Shown one piece after another: positions 34,223-42,155 of a stretch of DNA of 64,000 nucleotides; within the stretch, counting starts at the first letter, position 1; the number at the start of each line of letters is the position of its first letter. Both the position numbers and the translations under genes were made by a program. Below the pieces are notes generated by a model. It did no database searches. It was not told the DNA's origin and saw only the letters and a program-made list of their open reading frames with translations. The stretch is from assembly GCA_002410325.1 (NCBI GenBank), contig DHRK01000033.1, positions 10,350 through 74,349 of the forward strand, in the 5' to 3' direction. Source of the stretch: Syntrophomonas sp. UBA5314. Its GTDB lineage: Bacteria > Bacillota > Syntrophomonadia > Syntrophomonadales > Syntrophomonadaceae.

Positions 34223-34920
34223 GGCTCCAACTCCTTTCCAGGCACCTGAAATTCCCGCCATGGCGGTGTTTGGGGTTCACTATATTTAGGTCCGGCTGCC
34301 GGCCAGGCATCCGCTTCCCGGACCCGGGCCATAAACCGCTGTATGGCCTCGGGGTCCTTTCCTCCCCCGGGGCGTTCCACTCCGCTGGAGACGTCTACCG
34401 CCCACGGTTTAAGCCGGTTTATCAGCCGCCCGACATTGTCAGGATCGAGCCCGCCGGATACAATGATCCTCTCCCGTCCGGGCAGCCCGTGGAGGTGATC
34501 CCAATTAAATACCCGGCCGGTTCCACCCCGCACCGACCCCCAACTCTTGCTGTCAAAGTGATAGGCCCAGGGTTTCCATTGCTCTAGCAGCTTGTGATCC
34601 AGCGGACCGTCAACCGGAAAGCTTTTGATTACCGGCCAGACTAATTGTTCGACAAGCCGGGGGCTTTCCTCACCGTGCAGTTGAACCGCGTCAAGCCTGC
34701 ACAGGGCTGCAATTCGCCTGATGCTATCCAGTTCTTCATTTACAAAAACCCCGATTTTCAGAGGTCCATTTATCATAGCCTGGCATATGCGCGCCGCTGC
34801 AACGGGCTCAATCCGCCGCGGCGAGGGCGCAAAGACCAGGCCAACCGCCCATACCCCCTCCTCCCGCGCAGCCCGGGCCTCGTCTATCGTTTTAATTCCG
34901 CAGACTTTAACCAGAGTCAT
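34219..34920 (-). CDS. trpF: Phosphoribosylanthranilate isomerase
   Basis: 233 residues, TIM barrel. VKVCGIKTIDEA (the catalytic Cys region), VGLVFAPSPRRI, VQLHGEESP, DSKSWGSVRGGTGRVFNW and the phosphate loop IIVSGGLDPDNV are typical. The C-terminal 30 residues (after EADAWPA) are an extension not needed for the barrel. It catalyses the Amadori rearrangement after trpD. Its ATG overlaps the trpC stop (ATGA). Confidence 0.94.
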   Translation of the reverse strand: MTLVKVCGIKTIDEARAAREEGVWAVGLVFAPSPRRIEPVAAARICQAMINGPLKIGVFVNEELDSIRRIAALCRLDAVQLHGEESPRLVEQLVWPVIKSFPVDGPLDHKLLEQWKPWAYHFDSKSWGSVRGGTGRVFNWDHLHGLPGRERIIVSGGLDPDNVGRLINRLKPWAVDVSSGVERPGGGKDPEAIQRFMARVREADAWPAAGPKYSEPQTPPWREFQVPGKELEP

Positions 34921-35693
34921 TGGCTTTCACCCTCCGCGTAGGTCAACAATTCCTTCAGCTTATCTCCAGGGCGCGGGGCGGTTACCAGGGCTTCGCCGAC
35001 CAGCACCGCTTGAAAACCGCCCGCCTTAAGAGCGGCCACGTCTTTTCCGGTTTTGATGCCGCTCTCGCTTATTTTGAACAGTGACTCATCCAAACGTTCA
35101 ACTAGACGCAGACTGGTATTAAGATCGACCTTAAAGGTTTTGAGATCGCGGTTATTCACGCCCACCAGCCGCACCGGCAAATCCTTTATTAAGTCGAGTT
35201 CATCATCCTCATGAATCTCCAGCAGCGGCTCCAATCCCAAACTCCGAGCCTTTTCGCAAAGAGACAGCAGGCTGCCGTAATTATGCAAAGCGGCAATGAG
35301 CAAAATCATCTGGGCCCCCAGCTGGCAAGTCTCCAATAGCTGAATTTCATCCAGAATAAAATCCTTGCGTAAAACCGGCCGGGAGGTTGAAGCAAGAACG
35401 GCTTTAACATAGTCCTTGCCGCCTTGAAAAAACTCCCGGTCAGTGATGACCGATACCGCGGCGGCACCGGCCTCCTCGTACAAGCCGGCCAGCTGGCCGG
35501 GGTCGGAGAAGGTCCCCAACACCCCTTTGACCGGGGAGGCCTTCTTTACCTCGGCAATGACCTGCAGCCGTTTTTCTTTTTCTAGCACAGGCCGGGAGGA
35601 AACGGGCCGGTTTGAAATGCTCAAATCTCCATCCAATGATCGTTTTAAGATTTCTATTTCGCAGCGCTTGGCCTGGATAATCCGTTCTAACAT
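34917..35693 (-). CDS. trpC: Indole-3-glycerol phosphate synthase
   Basis: 258 residues, TIM barrel. VIAEVKKASPVKG holds the catalytic Lys, with FSDPGQLAGLYEEAGAAAVS, VLRKDFILDE, EPLLEIHEDDE, LVGVNNRDLKTF and KISESGIKTG following in the expected order. It closes the indole ring. Its start overlaps the trpD stop by 7 bp. Confidence 0.95.
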   Translation of the reverse strand: MLERIIQAKRCEIEILKRSLDGDLSISNRPVSSRPVLEKEKRLQVIAEVKKASPVKGVLGTFSDPGQLAGLYEEAGAAAVSVITDREFFQGGKDYVKAVLASTSRPVLRKDFILDEIQLLETCQLGAQMILLIAALHNYGSLLSLCEKARSLGLEPLLEIHEDDELDLIKDLPVRLVGVNNRDLKTFKVDLNTSLRLVERLDESLFKISESGIKTGKDVAALKAGGFQAVLVGEALVTAPRPGDKLKELLTYAEGESQ

Positions 35694-36709
35694 GCCAGCA
35701 CCTTATCCTGACTGTAGCTCACCAGGTTGAGCAGAACAGATTTCATTCGGCCGGCCGCGATACTTTCTTCCGCCAGGGCAACACCCTCTTTAAGATCGGC
35801 TGCCCGACCTGCGGTCACCAAGGCGGCGCCGGCATTGATTAAGGCCGCCTCCCGGTAAGGACTACACTCCCCTTCGGCAATGGAGAAGATAATTTGGGCA
35901 TTGGTTACTGCATCGCCGCCCTTGATGGCTTCCGGTGCAACCGGTTTCAATCCGGCCTGGGCGGGATTGATGGTGTAAGCCTTAATAGCACCGTTTTCTA
36001 TGTCATAAACCGAGGTGTCGGAACAGGGGCTTATTTCATCCATGCCGTTGTCGGCATGGACGACCATAGCCCGTTTACGCCCCTGATGGATGAGGGTCCG
36101 GGCCACCGCTTCCTGCAGATTGGCATCGGCCAGACCCAGCACCTGATAGGTTAAGGGGCAGGGATTGAGCAAAGGCCCCAGAAAATTGAATATGGTGGCC
36201 ACACCCAGTTCGCGCCGCAAAGGCCCGACCTGCTTTAATATAGGGTGATAATTGGGAGCAAAAAAGAAGCTCATGCCGACCTTTTCCAGCATGCGGCGGG
36301 CGTGATCCGGCTCCATCTGAATATTAACCCCCAGAGCCTCCAAAACGTCGGCACTGCCCACTTTGCTGGATGCCGCCCGGTTGCCGTGTTTGGCCACCGG
36401 CACCCCGCAGGAGGCAACTATCAGGGCAGCCGCCGTGGAAATGTTGAAAGTTCCCAGTCCGTCTCCACCCGTCCCGCAGGTATCTATCAACTCCATAGGG
36501 CAGTCTATTTTAACCGCTTCCTCGTAGAGGGCTTCCACAAAACCGGACAGTTCTTCATAACTCTCTTTGCGGGTCCTTAAAGCCCCCAGCAGAGCGGCCG
36601 CCTGGGCAGGCGGGACCTCATCGTGGAGCAGCATCCGGGCCGTGCCATACGCCTCTTCACTGCTCAACGAAGCACCTTCTAAAACGTTTTTTAAATACTG
36701 TCCAAACAT
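35687..36709 (-). CDS. trpD: Anthranilate phosphoribosyltransferase
   Basis: 340 residues, full length. DTCGTGGDGLGTFNIST is the phosphoribosyl-pyrophosphate loop, KHGNRAASSKVGSADVLEALG the anthranilate-site segment, and VVHADNGMDEISP the metal-binding DE pair. It joins anthranilate to PRPP. It is the first gene of the trp operon, with AAAGGAG 9 bp before ATG and a leader of about 440 nt upstream. Confidence 0.95.
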   Translation of the reverse strand: MFGQYLKNVLEGASLSSEEAYGTARMLLHDEVPPAQAAALLGALRTRKESYEELSGFVEALYEEAVKIDCPMELIDTCGTGGDGLGTFNISTAAALIVASCGVPVAKHGNRAASSKVGSADVLEALGVNIQMEPDHARRMLEKVGMSFFFAPNYHPILKQVGPLRRELGVATIFNFLGPLLNPCPLTYQVLGLADANLQEAVARTLIHQGRKRAMVVHADNGMDEISPCSDTSVYDIENGAIKAYTINPAQAGLKPVAPEAIKGGDAVTNAQIIFSIAEGECSPYREAALINAGAALVTAGRAADLKEGVALAEESIAAGRMKSVLLNLVSYSQDKVLAC

Positions 36710-37147
36710 TACCGATAACTCCTTTCCGTATGACGCCAGAATAAATAGCGCTAAAAAACAGCTAAATCTAAATCAAATTCAATTTCATAATCTAGAACTT
36801 TATAGAGGAATGTTTATTGAAGAACGCGGCGACCGCCCCGCCAATCCATGCCGGATTTTACGGGAGGCCAATAAAAGTTGGAATAATAGCCGGCCAGAGT
36901 AAGCGAACGGGTAAAAAATACCTGCCAAGAGGGATTACTAGAGGGCAGTAATCCCGGCCTCACGGTAAAACAAGCGGATAAAACCGGGGGGCTAAGATCC
37001 AGGACCCGGTCTTTTGGCAAACCGGATTTCCCGCATAAAAAATTAAAACCGGCACGATAAAATGCGCCGGCATTGCTGACAATGCTTCTGCTCATCTCGT
37101 CATACTCTCCTCTGCTCAACTAAACTCATCTCAACTTATTCACTTAT
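36710..37147 (-). promoter_or_regulatory. Long structured leader of the trp operon
   Basis: About 440 nt separate the predicted transcript start from trpD. No convincing protein gene fits; a 101-codon minus-strand frame (36814-37119) lacks normal protein character. The leader holds the early terminator at 37049-37070, a 9-bp hairpin (GGGATTACT/AGTAATCCC near 36933-36957), and further GC-rich pairings. A short frame with GAGGAG before it (ATG ACG AGA TGA) precedes the terminator. This arrangement suggests attenuation of tryptophan synthesis, but no run of Trp codons is visible, and I cannot confirm a T-box. Confidence 0.5.
37049..37070 (-). terminator. Attenuator-like terminator in the trp leader
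   Basis: CCGGCGC pairs with GTGCCGG (one G-T) on the minus strand, followed by TTTTAATTTTTT (37037-37048). It lies about 80-110 nt after the predicted start, far ahead of trpD. An upstream GCATTG/CAATGC hairpin touches its 5' arm and could be the competing structure. Confidence 0.65.
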
Positions 37148-37153
37148 TTACAA

Positions 37154-37181
37154 TTTATACCTCTATACTGGACCTTGTCAA
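37154..37181 (-). promoter_or_regulatory. Promoter of the trp operon
   Basis: On the minus strand TTGACA (37176-37181) is followed by a 16-bp spacer and TATAAA (37154-37159). This is the best sigma-A-type match that I found in the window. No other minus-strand gene lies upstream. Confidence 0.7.
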
Positions 37182-37324
37182 GCACGAATTTTTTCCAAGT
37201 CCTATAAAAGCCGCCTTCAGGCTTGCATTAACCAGTCTGTCTATTTAAAATTAAAATATATTCATAATACTTCTTTTTTATAATAATCCTGGCAAATTTC
37301 GCAGGTAAGCAAAGGAGGCTTTTT

Positions 37325-38512
37325 TTGTTTGATATAATTCATATTCAAACCCTGGCTTTGATCTTTATCGTTTCTTCATCTACTATTTTTGTTTTCACCC
37401 GCTCCCTGAACCGGGAGCCCTCACTTACGTCCTTGCAAGCCGCGCTTTTTATCACTTCACTGGTGGCGGGCCTGGTTTTATTCTATTCCACGAAACTGCC
37501 TGCGGCAGTTATTCTTGGCTCAGCTCAAGCCTTGATGGCTCTGATCTGGATTGCCCTTCTGAATTGGCCCCCCGGGGAAGATGATCTGGACAATTGGGAA
37601 AAAGGCATCCTAATCATTGGCCTGGCGCCGCTGCTCTTGCTGATCAAGCCGGAAATCTTCGGGCTCTATGCGTGGAGTAATATCATTCCGCTGTTGCTTG
37701 GCTCCGGTCTTTTCCTGGCCGTTATGCTATTAGATAGAAAAAAACACTCCCTGCCGAAGCCGCATCTTTACACGTCACTGGTTTTCTTTATCCTGGCTCC
37801 ACTGGCCTTGCTGCGCCCCGATTCCTGGCTAAAAGCCACTTCCATTCTGCTTTACGGAGGGGCCTTTGTCTATTGCTTCGCCTACTTTTACCGGCAATCA
37901 ATGGATACATTGCGTTCGAAGATAACTGAAGCCGAGGTTAAACTTCTGGAGTGGGAACGCTCGGTGCGCAAGGAAGTCAACAAAAGGACCTTTGAGGTTG
38001 AGCGCTCCAATACCCGCCTGCTCGATATGACCAAGATCGATCCCATGACGGAGTGCTTAAACAAAGTCAACATCATCAAGGTCATTAACACCCTGGCCGA
38101 GGACCGCCGGCAGAAGCCGTTCACGGTTCTCATATTCGACATCGACAACTTTAAAACCATCAATGACACCCGGGGGCACCTGACCGGTGATATGATCATC
38201 AAGCAGGTAGCCGCAACCGCCCGCAGCTGCGTTCGCGACCGTGACAGCGTAGGACGTTATGGCGGCGATGAATTTATCATTGTACTGCCCACCGCCACCC
38301 TGACTGACGCCCATACCATTGCCGAACGCCTGCGCACGAGAATAGCCGAAAACGAACTCATCGACTGCACCGTTTCGATCGGACTGGCCAGTTTCCCAGT
38401 GGACGGGACCAATGCCCAGGAATTGATCAAAGCGGCTGATGAAGGCCTCTATATATCCAAGCAAAAAGGCCGCAACGCCGTTTCTCATCTGAGCAACGCC
38501 CTGCCCCAATAG
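37325..38512 (+). CDS. Membrane diguanylate cyclase (GGDEF protein)
   Basis: 395 residues. The N-terminal 190 residues form six or seven membrane helices, followed by a short coiled coil (about 200-235) and a GGDEF domain with the intact active site RYGGDEF and an RxxD product-inhibition site five residues before it (RDRD). It should make cyclic di-GMP and be product-inhibited. The TTG start at 37325 has AAAGGAGG 7 bp upstream. The sensor part matches no family that I know. Its target is not shown; the Tad pilus operon nearby would be a natural output, but this is speculation. Confidence 0.9.
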   Translation: MFDIIHIQTLALIFIVSSSTIFVFTRSLNREPSLTSLQAALFITSLVAGLVLFYSTKLPAAVILGSAQALMALIWIALLNWPPGEDDLDNWEKGILIIGLAPLLLLIKPEIFGLYAWSNIIPLLLGSGLFLAVMLLDRKKHSLPKPHLYTSLVFFILAPLALLRPDSWLKATSILLYGGAFVYCFAYFYRQSMDTLRSKITEAEVKLLEWERSVRKEVNKRTFEVERSNTRLLDMTKIDPMTECLNKVNIIKVINTLAEDRRQKPFTVLIFDIDNFKTINDTRGHLTGDMIIKQVAATARSCVRDRDSVGRYGGDEFIIVLPTATLTDAHTIAERLRTRIAENELIDCTVSIGLASFPVDGTNAQELIKAADEGLYISKQKGRNAVSHLSNALPQ

Positions 38513-38588
38513 TTTTTTAAATCCGGTTGCAATATTGGGACTGTGTAAACCGTATATATAATAGCACTATTGAGGGAGATGAGAACTT

Positions 38589-39428
38589 ATGCTGGAAAAA
38601 TCCACATGGAAAATCAACGGATTTCTTGCCCTGTTCCTTGTTTTATTGATTTTTGTCGCTTCTATCTTTTTGTTTGTCCTGGAACAGTTCTTTCTGGGCT
38701 CTCTATTCTGCTTTATGTCAATTTTCATGTTGACCTGGATAACCGTTGTTCAGCCTAACCAGGCCAAGGTAGTTACCTTCTTCGGCAATTATATCGGCAC
38801 GGTGAGAGAGAGCGGTATATGGATGATCTGTCCCCTGGCGGGCAGAACTAAAGTAAGCTTGAGGGTCAGCAACTTTAACAGCGCCACTTTGAAAGTCAAC
38901 GATGTGGAAGGCAACCCGGTGGAAATTGCAGCGGTTATCGTTTACCGGGTGGTGGACACCGCCAAAGCCCTGTTCGATGTGTCCAACTATGAGCAATTCG
39001 TGGAGATCCAGAGTGAAACCGCCCTCCGCCATATTGCCACCAAATATCCCTATGATGATTTCGGTGAAGGCCACCACTCTCTGCGGGGCAATCCCGATGA
39101 GGTTGCGTCCGAACTGAGCGGCGAACTGCAGAGCCGCCTGGCCCTGGCCGGGGTGGAAGTTCTGGAAGCCCGCCTGACTCACCTGGCCTATGCCACTGAA
39201 ATTGCCAGCGCCATGCTGCAGCGCCAGCAGGCTTCAGCGATCCTGGCCGCCCGCCAGAAGATCGTAGAGGGAGCAGTGGGAATGGCGCAGATGGCCCTGG
39301 CCAAACTCCAGGAAGAAGGCACCGTGCAGTTGGATGACGAGCATAAAATGGCTATGATAAACAACCTGCTGGTGGCCATTATTTCAGAGCGCGGGGCTCA
39401 GCCAGTGCTTAACACCAACCAGTCTTAA
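38589..39428 (+). CDS. SPFH/band-7 (stomatin-like) membrane protein
   Basis: 279 residues: two close N-terminal membrane helices (about 10-53), then a band-7 domain from VVQPNQAKVVTFFGNYIGT to about residue 240. The TKVSLRVSNFNSATLKVNDVEGNPVEIAAVIVYRV region is replaced here only in part by the usual stomatin consensus, but the order fits. SPFH proteins oligomerise in membrane microdomains. GGGAG lies upstream of ATG. It follows the GGDEF gene by 76 bp on the same strand. Confidence 0.82.
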   Translation: MLEKSTWKINGFLALFLVLLIFVASIFLFVLEQFFLGSLFCFMSIFMLTWITVVQPNQAKVVTFFGNYIGTVRESGIWMICPLAGRTKVSLRVSNFNSATLKVNDVEGNPVEIAAVIVYRVVDTAKALFDVSNYEQFVEIQSETALRHIATKYPYDDFGEGHHSLRGNPDEVASELSGELQSRLALAGVEVLEARLTHLAYATEIASAMLQRQQASAILAARQKIVEGAVGMAQMALAKLQEEGTVQLDDEHKMAMINNLLVAIISERGAQPVLNTNQS

Positions 39429-39557
39429 GACTACAAGCTGCCCGAGCGAGCGACGCAGCTATTCGCAACCTTAATTGTGAGCAGAGCGAACATGTGTGGT
39501 GCCTGTGGTGCTTTTGCCGACGGTCTGAAGGGCGGCTATATGCCGTCCTTTCTTGAT
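39429..39557. other. Repeat-like spacer after the SPFH gene
   Basis: It contains GCGACGCAGCTATTCGC (about 39447-39463), similar to blocks at 53-70 and 27030-27047, and a GC-rich inverted stretch (GACGGTCTGAAGGGCGGC ... GCCGTCC near 39518-39549) that may end transcription. No gene is seen. Confidence 0.35.
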
Positions 39558-39848
39558 TTATAGAGTTTCTTTCTTCTCCCGCAAAAGTCTGAAAAAGCCG
39601 GATAAATAAACAGGTATCAGCAAGACCGCTATCACAATAAGCCAGGCGGGATATGATCTGCTGAATTGCTCAACGAATTCCGACCAGGAAGACCAGCTGC
39701 CGCGCGGTGCTGCCGACCAAATAACCCCTACTAGGACGATTCTGACGATTCTAGAACGCATCGATTGGTCTCTTATCAAGCCATAAAGCAAAACCAGAGT
39801 CCAAAATACCACTATGCCAAAAACAGCATTGTTAATCAGGCCAGACAC
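39558..39848 (-). CDS. Small two-helix membrane protein at the end of the tad operon
   Basis: 96 residues from a GTG behind AAAGGTG. There are two membrane helices (about 7-25 and 66-86) and a hydrophilic Ser/Trp-rich middle (SAAPRGSWSSWSEF). No family is recognised. It is the last gene in the minus-strand tad run, 56 bp after the DUF192 gene, so it may be an accessory of pilus assembly or simply a neighbour. Confidence 0.55.
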   Translation of the reverse strand: MSGLINNAVFGIVVFWTLVLLYGLIRDQSMRSRIVRIVLVGVIWSAAPRGSWSSWSEFVEQFSRSYPAWLIVIAVLLIPVYLSGFFRLLREKKETL

Positions 39849-39904
39849 CGCCTTTCACCTTTTATGCTGCTTATTTATATTCTACTATTTTCCATTTTGT
39901 TATA

Positions 39905-40279
39905 CTACATCTTTTGCTTGTTTAAAGAAAGGGTGTGGCCGATCTTAACTGCGCAGGAAGCGACGCGCCCGGCAGGGAGTTCAACCACATAGGAGGCGTT
40001 TTTGATCCAGGGGCTGAAACGATAGGCAGGCATGGCTTCTATTATATGGACGATTTCGTTTTGAGCAGATACAAAAAGGACGTCAATAGCAAACTTCATG
40101 CCCACTGTATGCACCGAAGAACAGGGCTTGATAAGCAGAGCTTCTCCGCGCTCGTATTCGCTGCGGCCCAGCAATCCCCGGAACCGCCGCCAAAAAGTAT
40201 CCGCCACCCTCCCATTATCGGCAATGAGGGTGCCGTTATCATTATCGATTACCTGAATTATCTCCATGTCGAACCTCAT
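39905..40279 (-). CDS. DUF192 family protein
   Basis: 124 residues with a DUF192 domain: FWRRFRGLLGRSEYERGEAL, SSVHTVGMKFAIDVLFV and the C-terminal VVELPAGRVA. It has no signal peptide, unlike many family members. Its function is unknown; in several genomes DUF192 genes lie beside type II secretion or Tad genes. Its ATG overlaps the tadC stop by one base (TAATG), which ties it to the pilus operon. MEIIQV four codons later is another possible start. Confidence 0.78.
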   Translation of the reverse strand: MRFDMEIIQVIDNDNGTLIADNGRVADTFWRRFRGLLGRSEYERGEALLIKPCSSVHTVGMKFAIDVLFVSAQNEIVHIIEAMPAYRFSPWIKNASYVVELPAGRVASCAVKIGHTLSLNKQKM

Positions 40280-41172
40280 TATTTGTTGAACATATCAATA
40301 ATTTGCAATATTGCCGGTCCCAGCAAAACTATGAGCAGGCTGGGAAATACGAATAATACCAGGGGAACCAGCATTTTTATCGGGGTCTTTTGCGCCTTTT
40401 CCTCCGCCCGCAGGCGGCGGTTGGTCCTGCCTTGCTGGGATTGTAAACGCAGTACGTTGGTAATGCTGACCCCCAACTGGTCGGCCTGGATAATTGAGCT
40501 CAAAAAAACCGTAACATCATCAACACCGACCCGGTTGGCCATATCACGCAGGGCCTCGCGGCGCTGCTTGCCCATATTGATCTCCTGCAGGGTCTTTTCA
40601 AATTCTTCACTTAGCGGACCCCGGGTCTTTTCGGTCACCTTCTGAATAGCCTGGTCAAAGCCCAGGCCGGCCTCCACGCTAACACTGAGCAAATCCAATA
40701 CGTCAGGCAAGCTCTTTAAAATCAGGGTTTTGCGGTTCTTTTCACTGGATTTTAAAAAGAAGTTCGGTATTAAGAGGCCGAAAGCCCCCAGGGCGATAAA
40801 GATCAATACATTACGAGAAATAACTCCCAGTATTAAAGTGAGAATAAATATTATATATTTTAAGGCCAAAAAGCTGTCAACATTCAAACCCATGGGGTAC
40901 CCGGCCGCCATAAGCTTTTCTTCATACATGTTGCGGGTTTCGCGGCGTACCAACTTGCCGCTGAGAATGCGGGTAATGCCTCCAAAAAGTGATTTAACCC
41001 GGCTGGACAGCGGATCATTCAGTCCGGCGGGGGTTCTCTCGCGCTCCATTTCCCGGGTGTATTTATCCAAGCGTTCGATAATGGCCAATTGGTCCCGGCG
41101 CAGCCAGGCGAGAACCGAAAAAGCAGCCATAGTTGCCGAAATCATTGTAAGACCCAGTATGATCCATTCCAT
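40279..41172 (-). CDS. tadC: Tad pilus inner-membrane platform protein TadC
   Basis: 297 residues of the T2SF type: N-terminal membrane helix, cytosolic helical region, two middle helices (about 105-145), the conserved SLPDVLDLLSVSVEAGLGFDQAI segment, and a C-terminal helix. It should pair with TadB to form the platform on which the TadA ATPase works. It lies 17 bp after tadB. Confidence 0.87.
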   Translation of the reverse strand: MEWIILGLTMISATMAAFSVLAWLRRDQLAIIERLDKYTREMERERTPAGLNDPLSSRVKSLFGGITRILSGKLVRRETRNMYEEKLMAAGYPMGLNVDSFLALKYIIFILTLILGVISRNVLIFIALGAFGLLIPNFFLKSSEKNRKTLILKSLPDVLDLLSVSVEAGLGFDQAIQKVTEKTRGPLSEEFEKTLQEINMGKQRREALRDMANRVGVDDVTVFLSSIIQADQLGVSITNVLRLQSQQGRTNRRLRAEEKAQKTPIKMLVPLVLFVFPSLLIVLLGPAILQIIDMFNK

Positions 41173-41189
41173 GACATTGCCCTCCTTCC

Positions 41190-42137
41190 TCAGTAATCAA
41201 AACTGATCATCTTTTTAATCACCAGTGCCCCAACCAGTTCCATTACCCCGGCCGCCACCAGCATTATTATGCCTATCGGTTTCTCCACCATCACCATAAA
41301 ATATTCAGGATTTGCCGTTACCATAAAAACTACCAAAAAGATAGGGAGCAGCCCGATAATGATTCCCGACATGCGCCCCTGTGCGGTGAGCACCTTGATA
41401 TTGCGTTTGATCTTATCTCTTTCCCGAATAGTAGCCGAAATGTTCTCGAGGATTTCAGCCAGGTTTCCGCCCACCTGGCGCTGAATAATAATCCCGGTGA
41501 TAACCATATCCAGGTCGTCGCTGCCCACCCGGTTGCCCATGTTAAGTAGAGCTTCCTCCTGGCTTACCCCCAGATTCATTTCCCGCAGGGTCCAGGCAAA
41601 TTCTGAGGAAATCGGTGCGGGCATTTCCCTCCTTACAGTATCCATCGCCTGCTGAAATCCAAATCCGGCTCGCAGGGCATTGGCCATGATTACCAGGGAA
41701 TCACCCAGCTGCATGCTTATAGCCTGTAGACGTTTTTCCTTTTTACTCTTGACCCAAAGCCGGGGAAGAAAAAAGCCCAAAATTATCAAAATAAAGGCTA
41801 ACGCGGTTTGGCGAGTGATAACGAAGACCACAAGGGGCACGACCATAATAAGGGTAAAAGATAAAACCAGATATTCCTGGGCTTTGAGGGGAATACCCGC
41901 CCGCATCAGATCGTTCTGCACCTTCTGGGCTACCGAGCGCGGGGCAACCATACGGGCCAAAGCCGCTATGAGGCCTCCGGTTGTTATTTTCTTACCCTTT
42001 TCACGATCAGGCCGGTTATTATTATTTATTTGTTTTAACCTTTCCTGGTATAAGTCCGCCTTGCTCAAGCCTTTTAATATGGCTACAACCAGGCATGATA
42101 CCGAGATAAAGGCAAAAAAGACGATCAAGCGTTCCAT
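41190..42137 (-). CDS. tadB: Tad pilus inner-membrane platform protein TadB
   Basis: 315 residues of the T2SF type, with membrane helices at the N-terminus, near 95-130 and at 260-310, and the motif QLGDSLVIMANALRAGFGFQ typical of TadB. AGGAGG lies 9 bp before ATG. It is between tadA and tadC, the standard order. Confidence 0.9.
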   Translation of the reverse strand: MERLIVFFAFISVSCLVVAILKGLSKADLYQERLKQINNNNRPDREKGKKITTGGLIAALARMVAPRSVAQKVQNDLMRAGIPLKAQEYLVLSFTLIMVVPLVVFVITRQTALAFILIILGFFLPRLWVKSKKEKRLQAISMQLGDSLVIMANALRAGFGFQQAMDTVRREMPAPISSEFAWTLREMNLGVSQEEALLNMGNRVGSDDLDMVITGIIIQRQVGGNLAEILENISATIRERDKIKRNIKVLTAQGRMSGIIIGLLPIFLVVFMVTANPEYFMVMVEKPIGIIMLVAAGVMELVGALVIKKMISFDY

Positions 42138-42155
42138 GCCTTTAAACCTCCTGAA

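Noticed and set aside
36820..36845. T-box-like GGGGCGGTCGCCGCG stretch in the trp leader
   Set aside because: It resembles the T-box core only with an inserted base, lacks a terminator after it, and no Trp specifier loop could be placed, so I did not call a T-box.
36814..37119. 101-codon minus-strand frame in the trp leader
   Set aside because: It overlaps the attenuator hairpin, has no good ribosome site or protein-like composition, and matches no family. It is more likely a chance frame in a structured leader.
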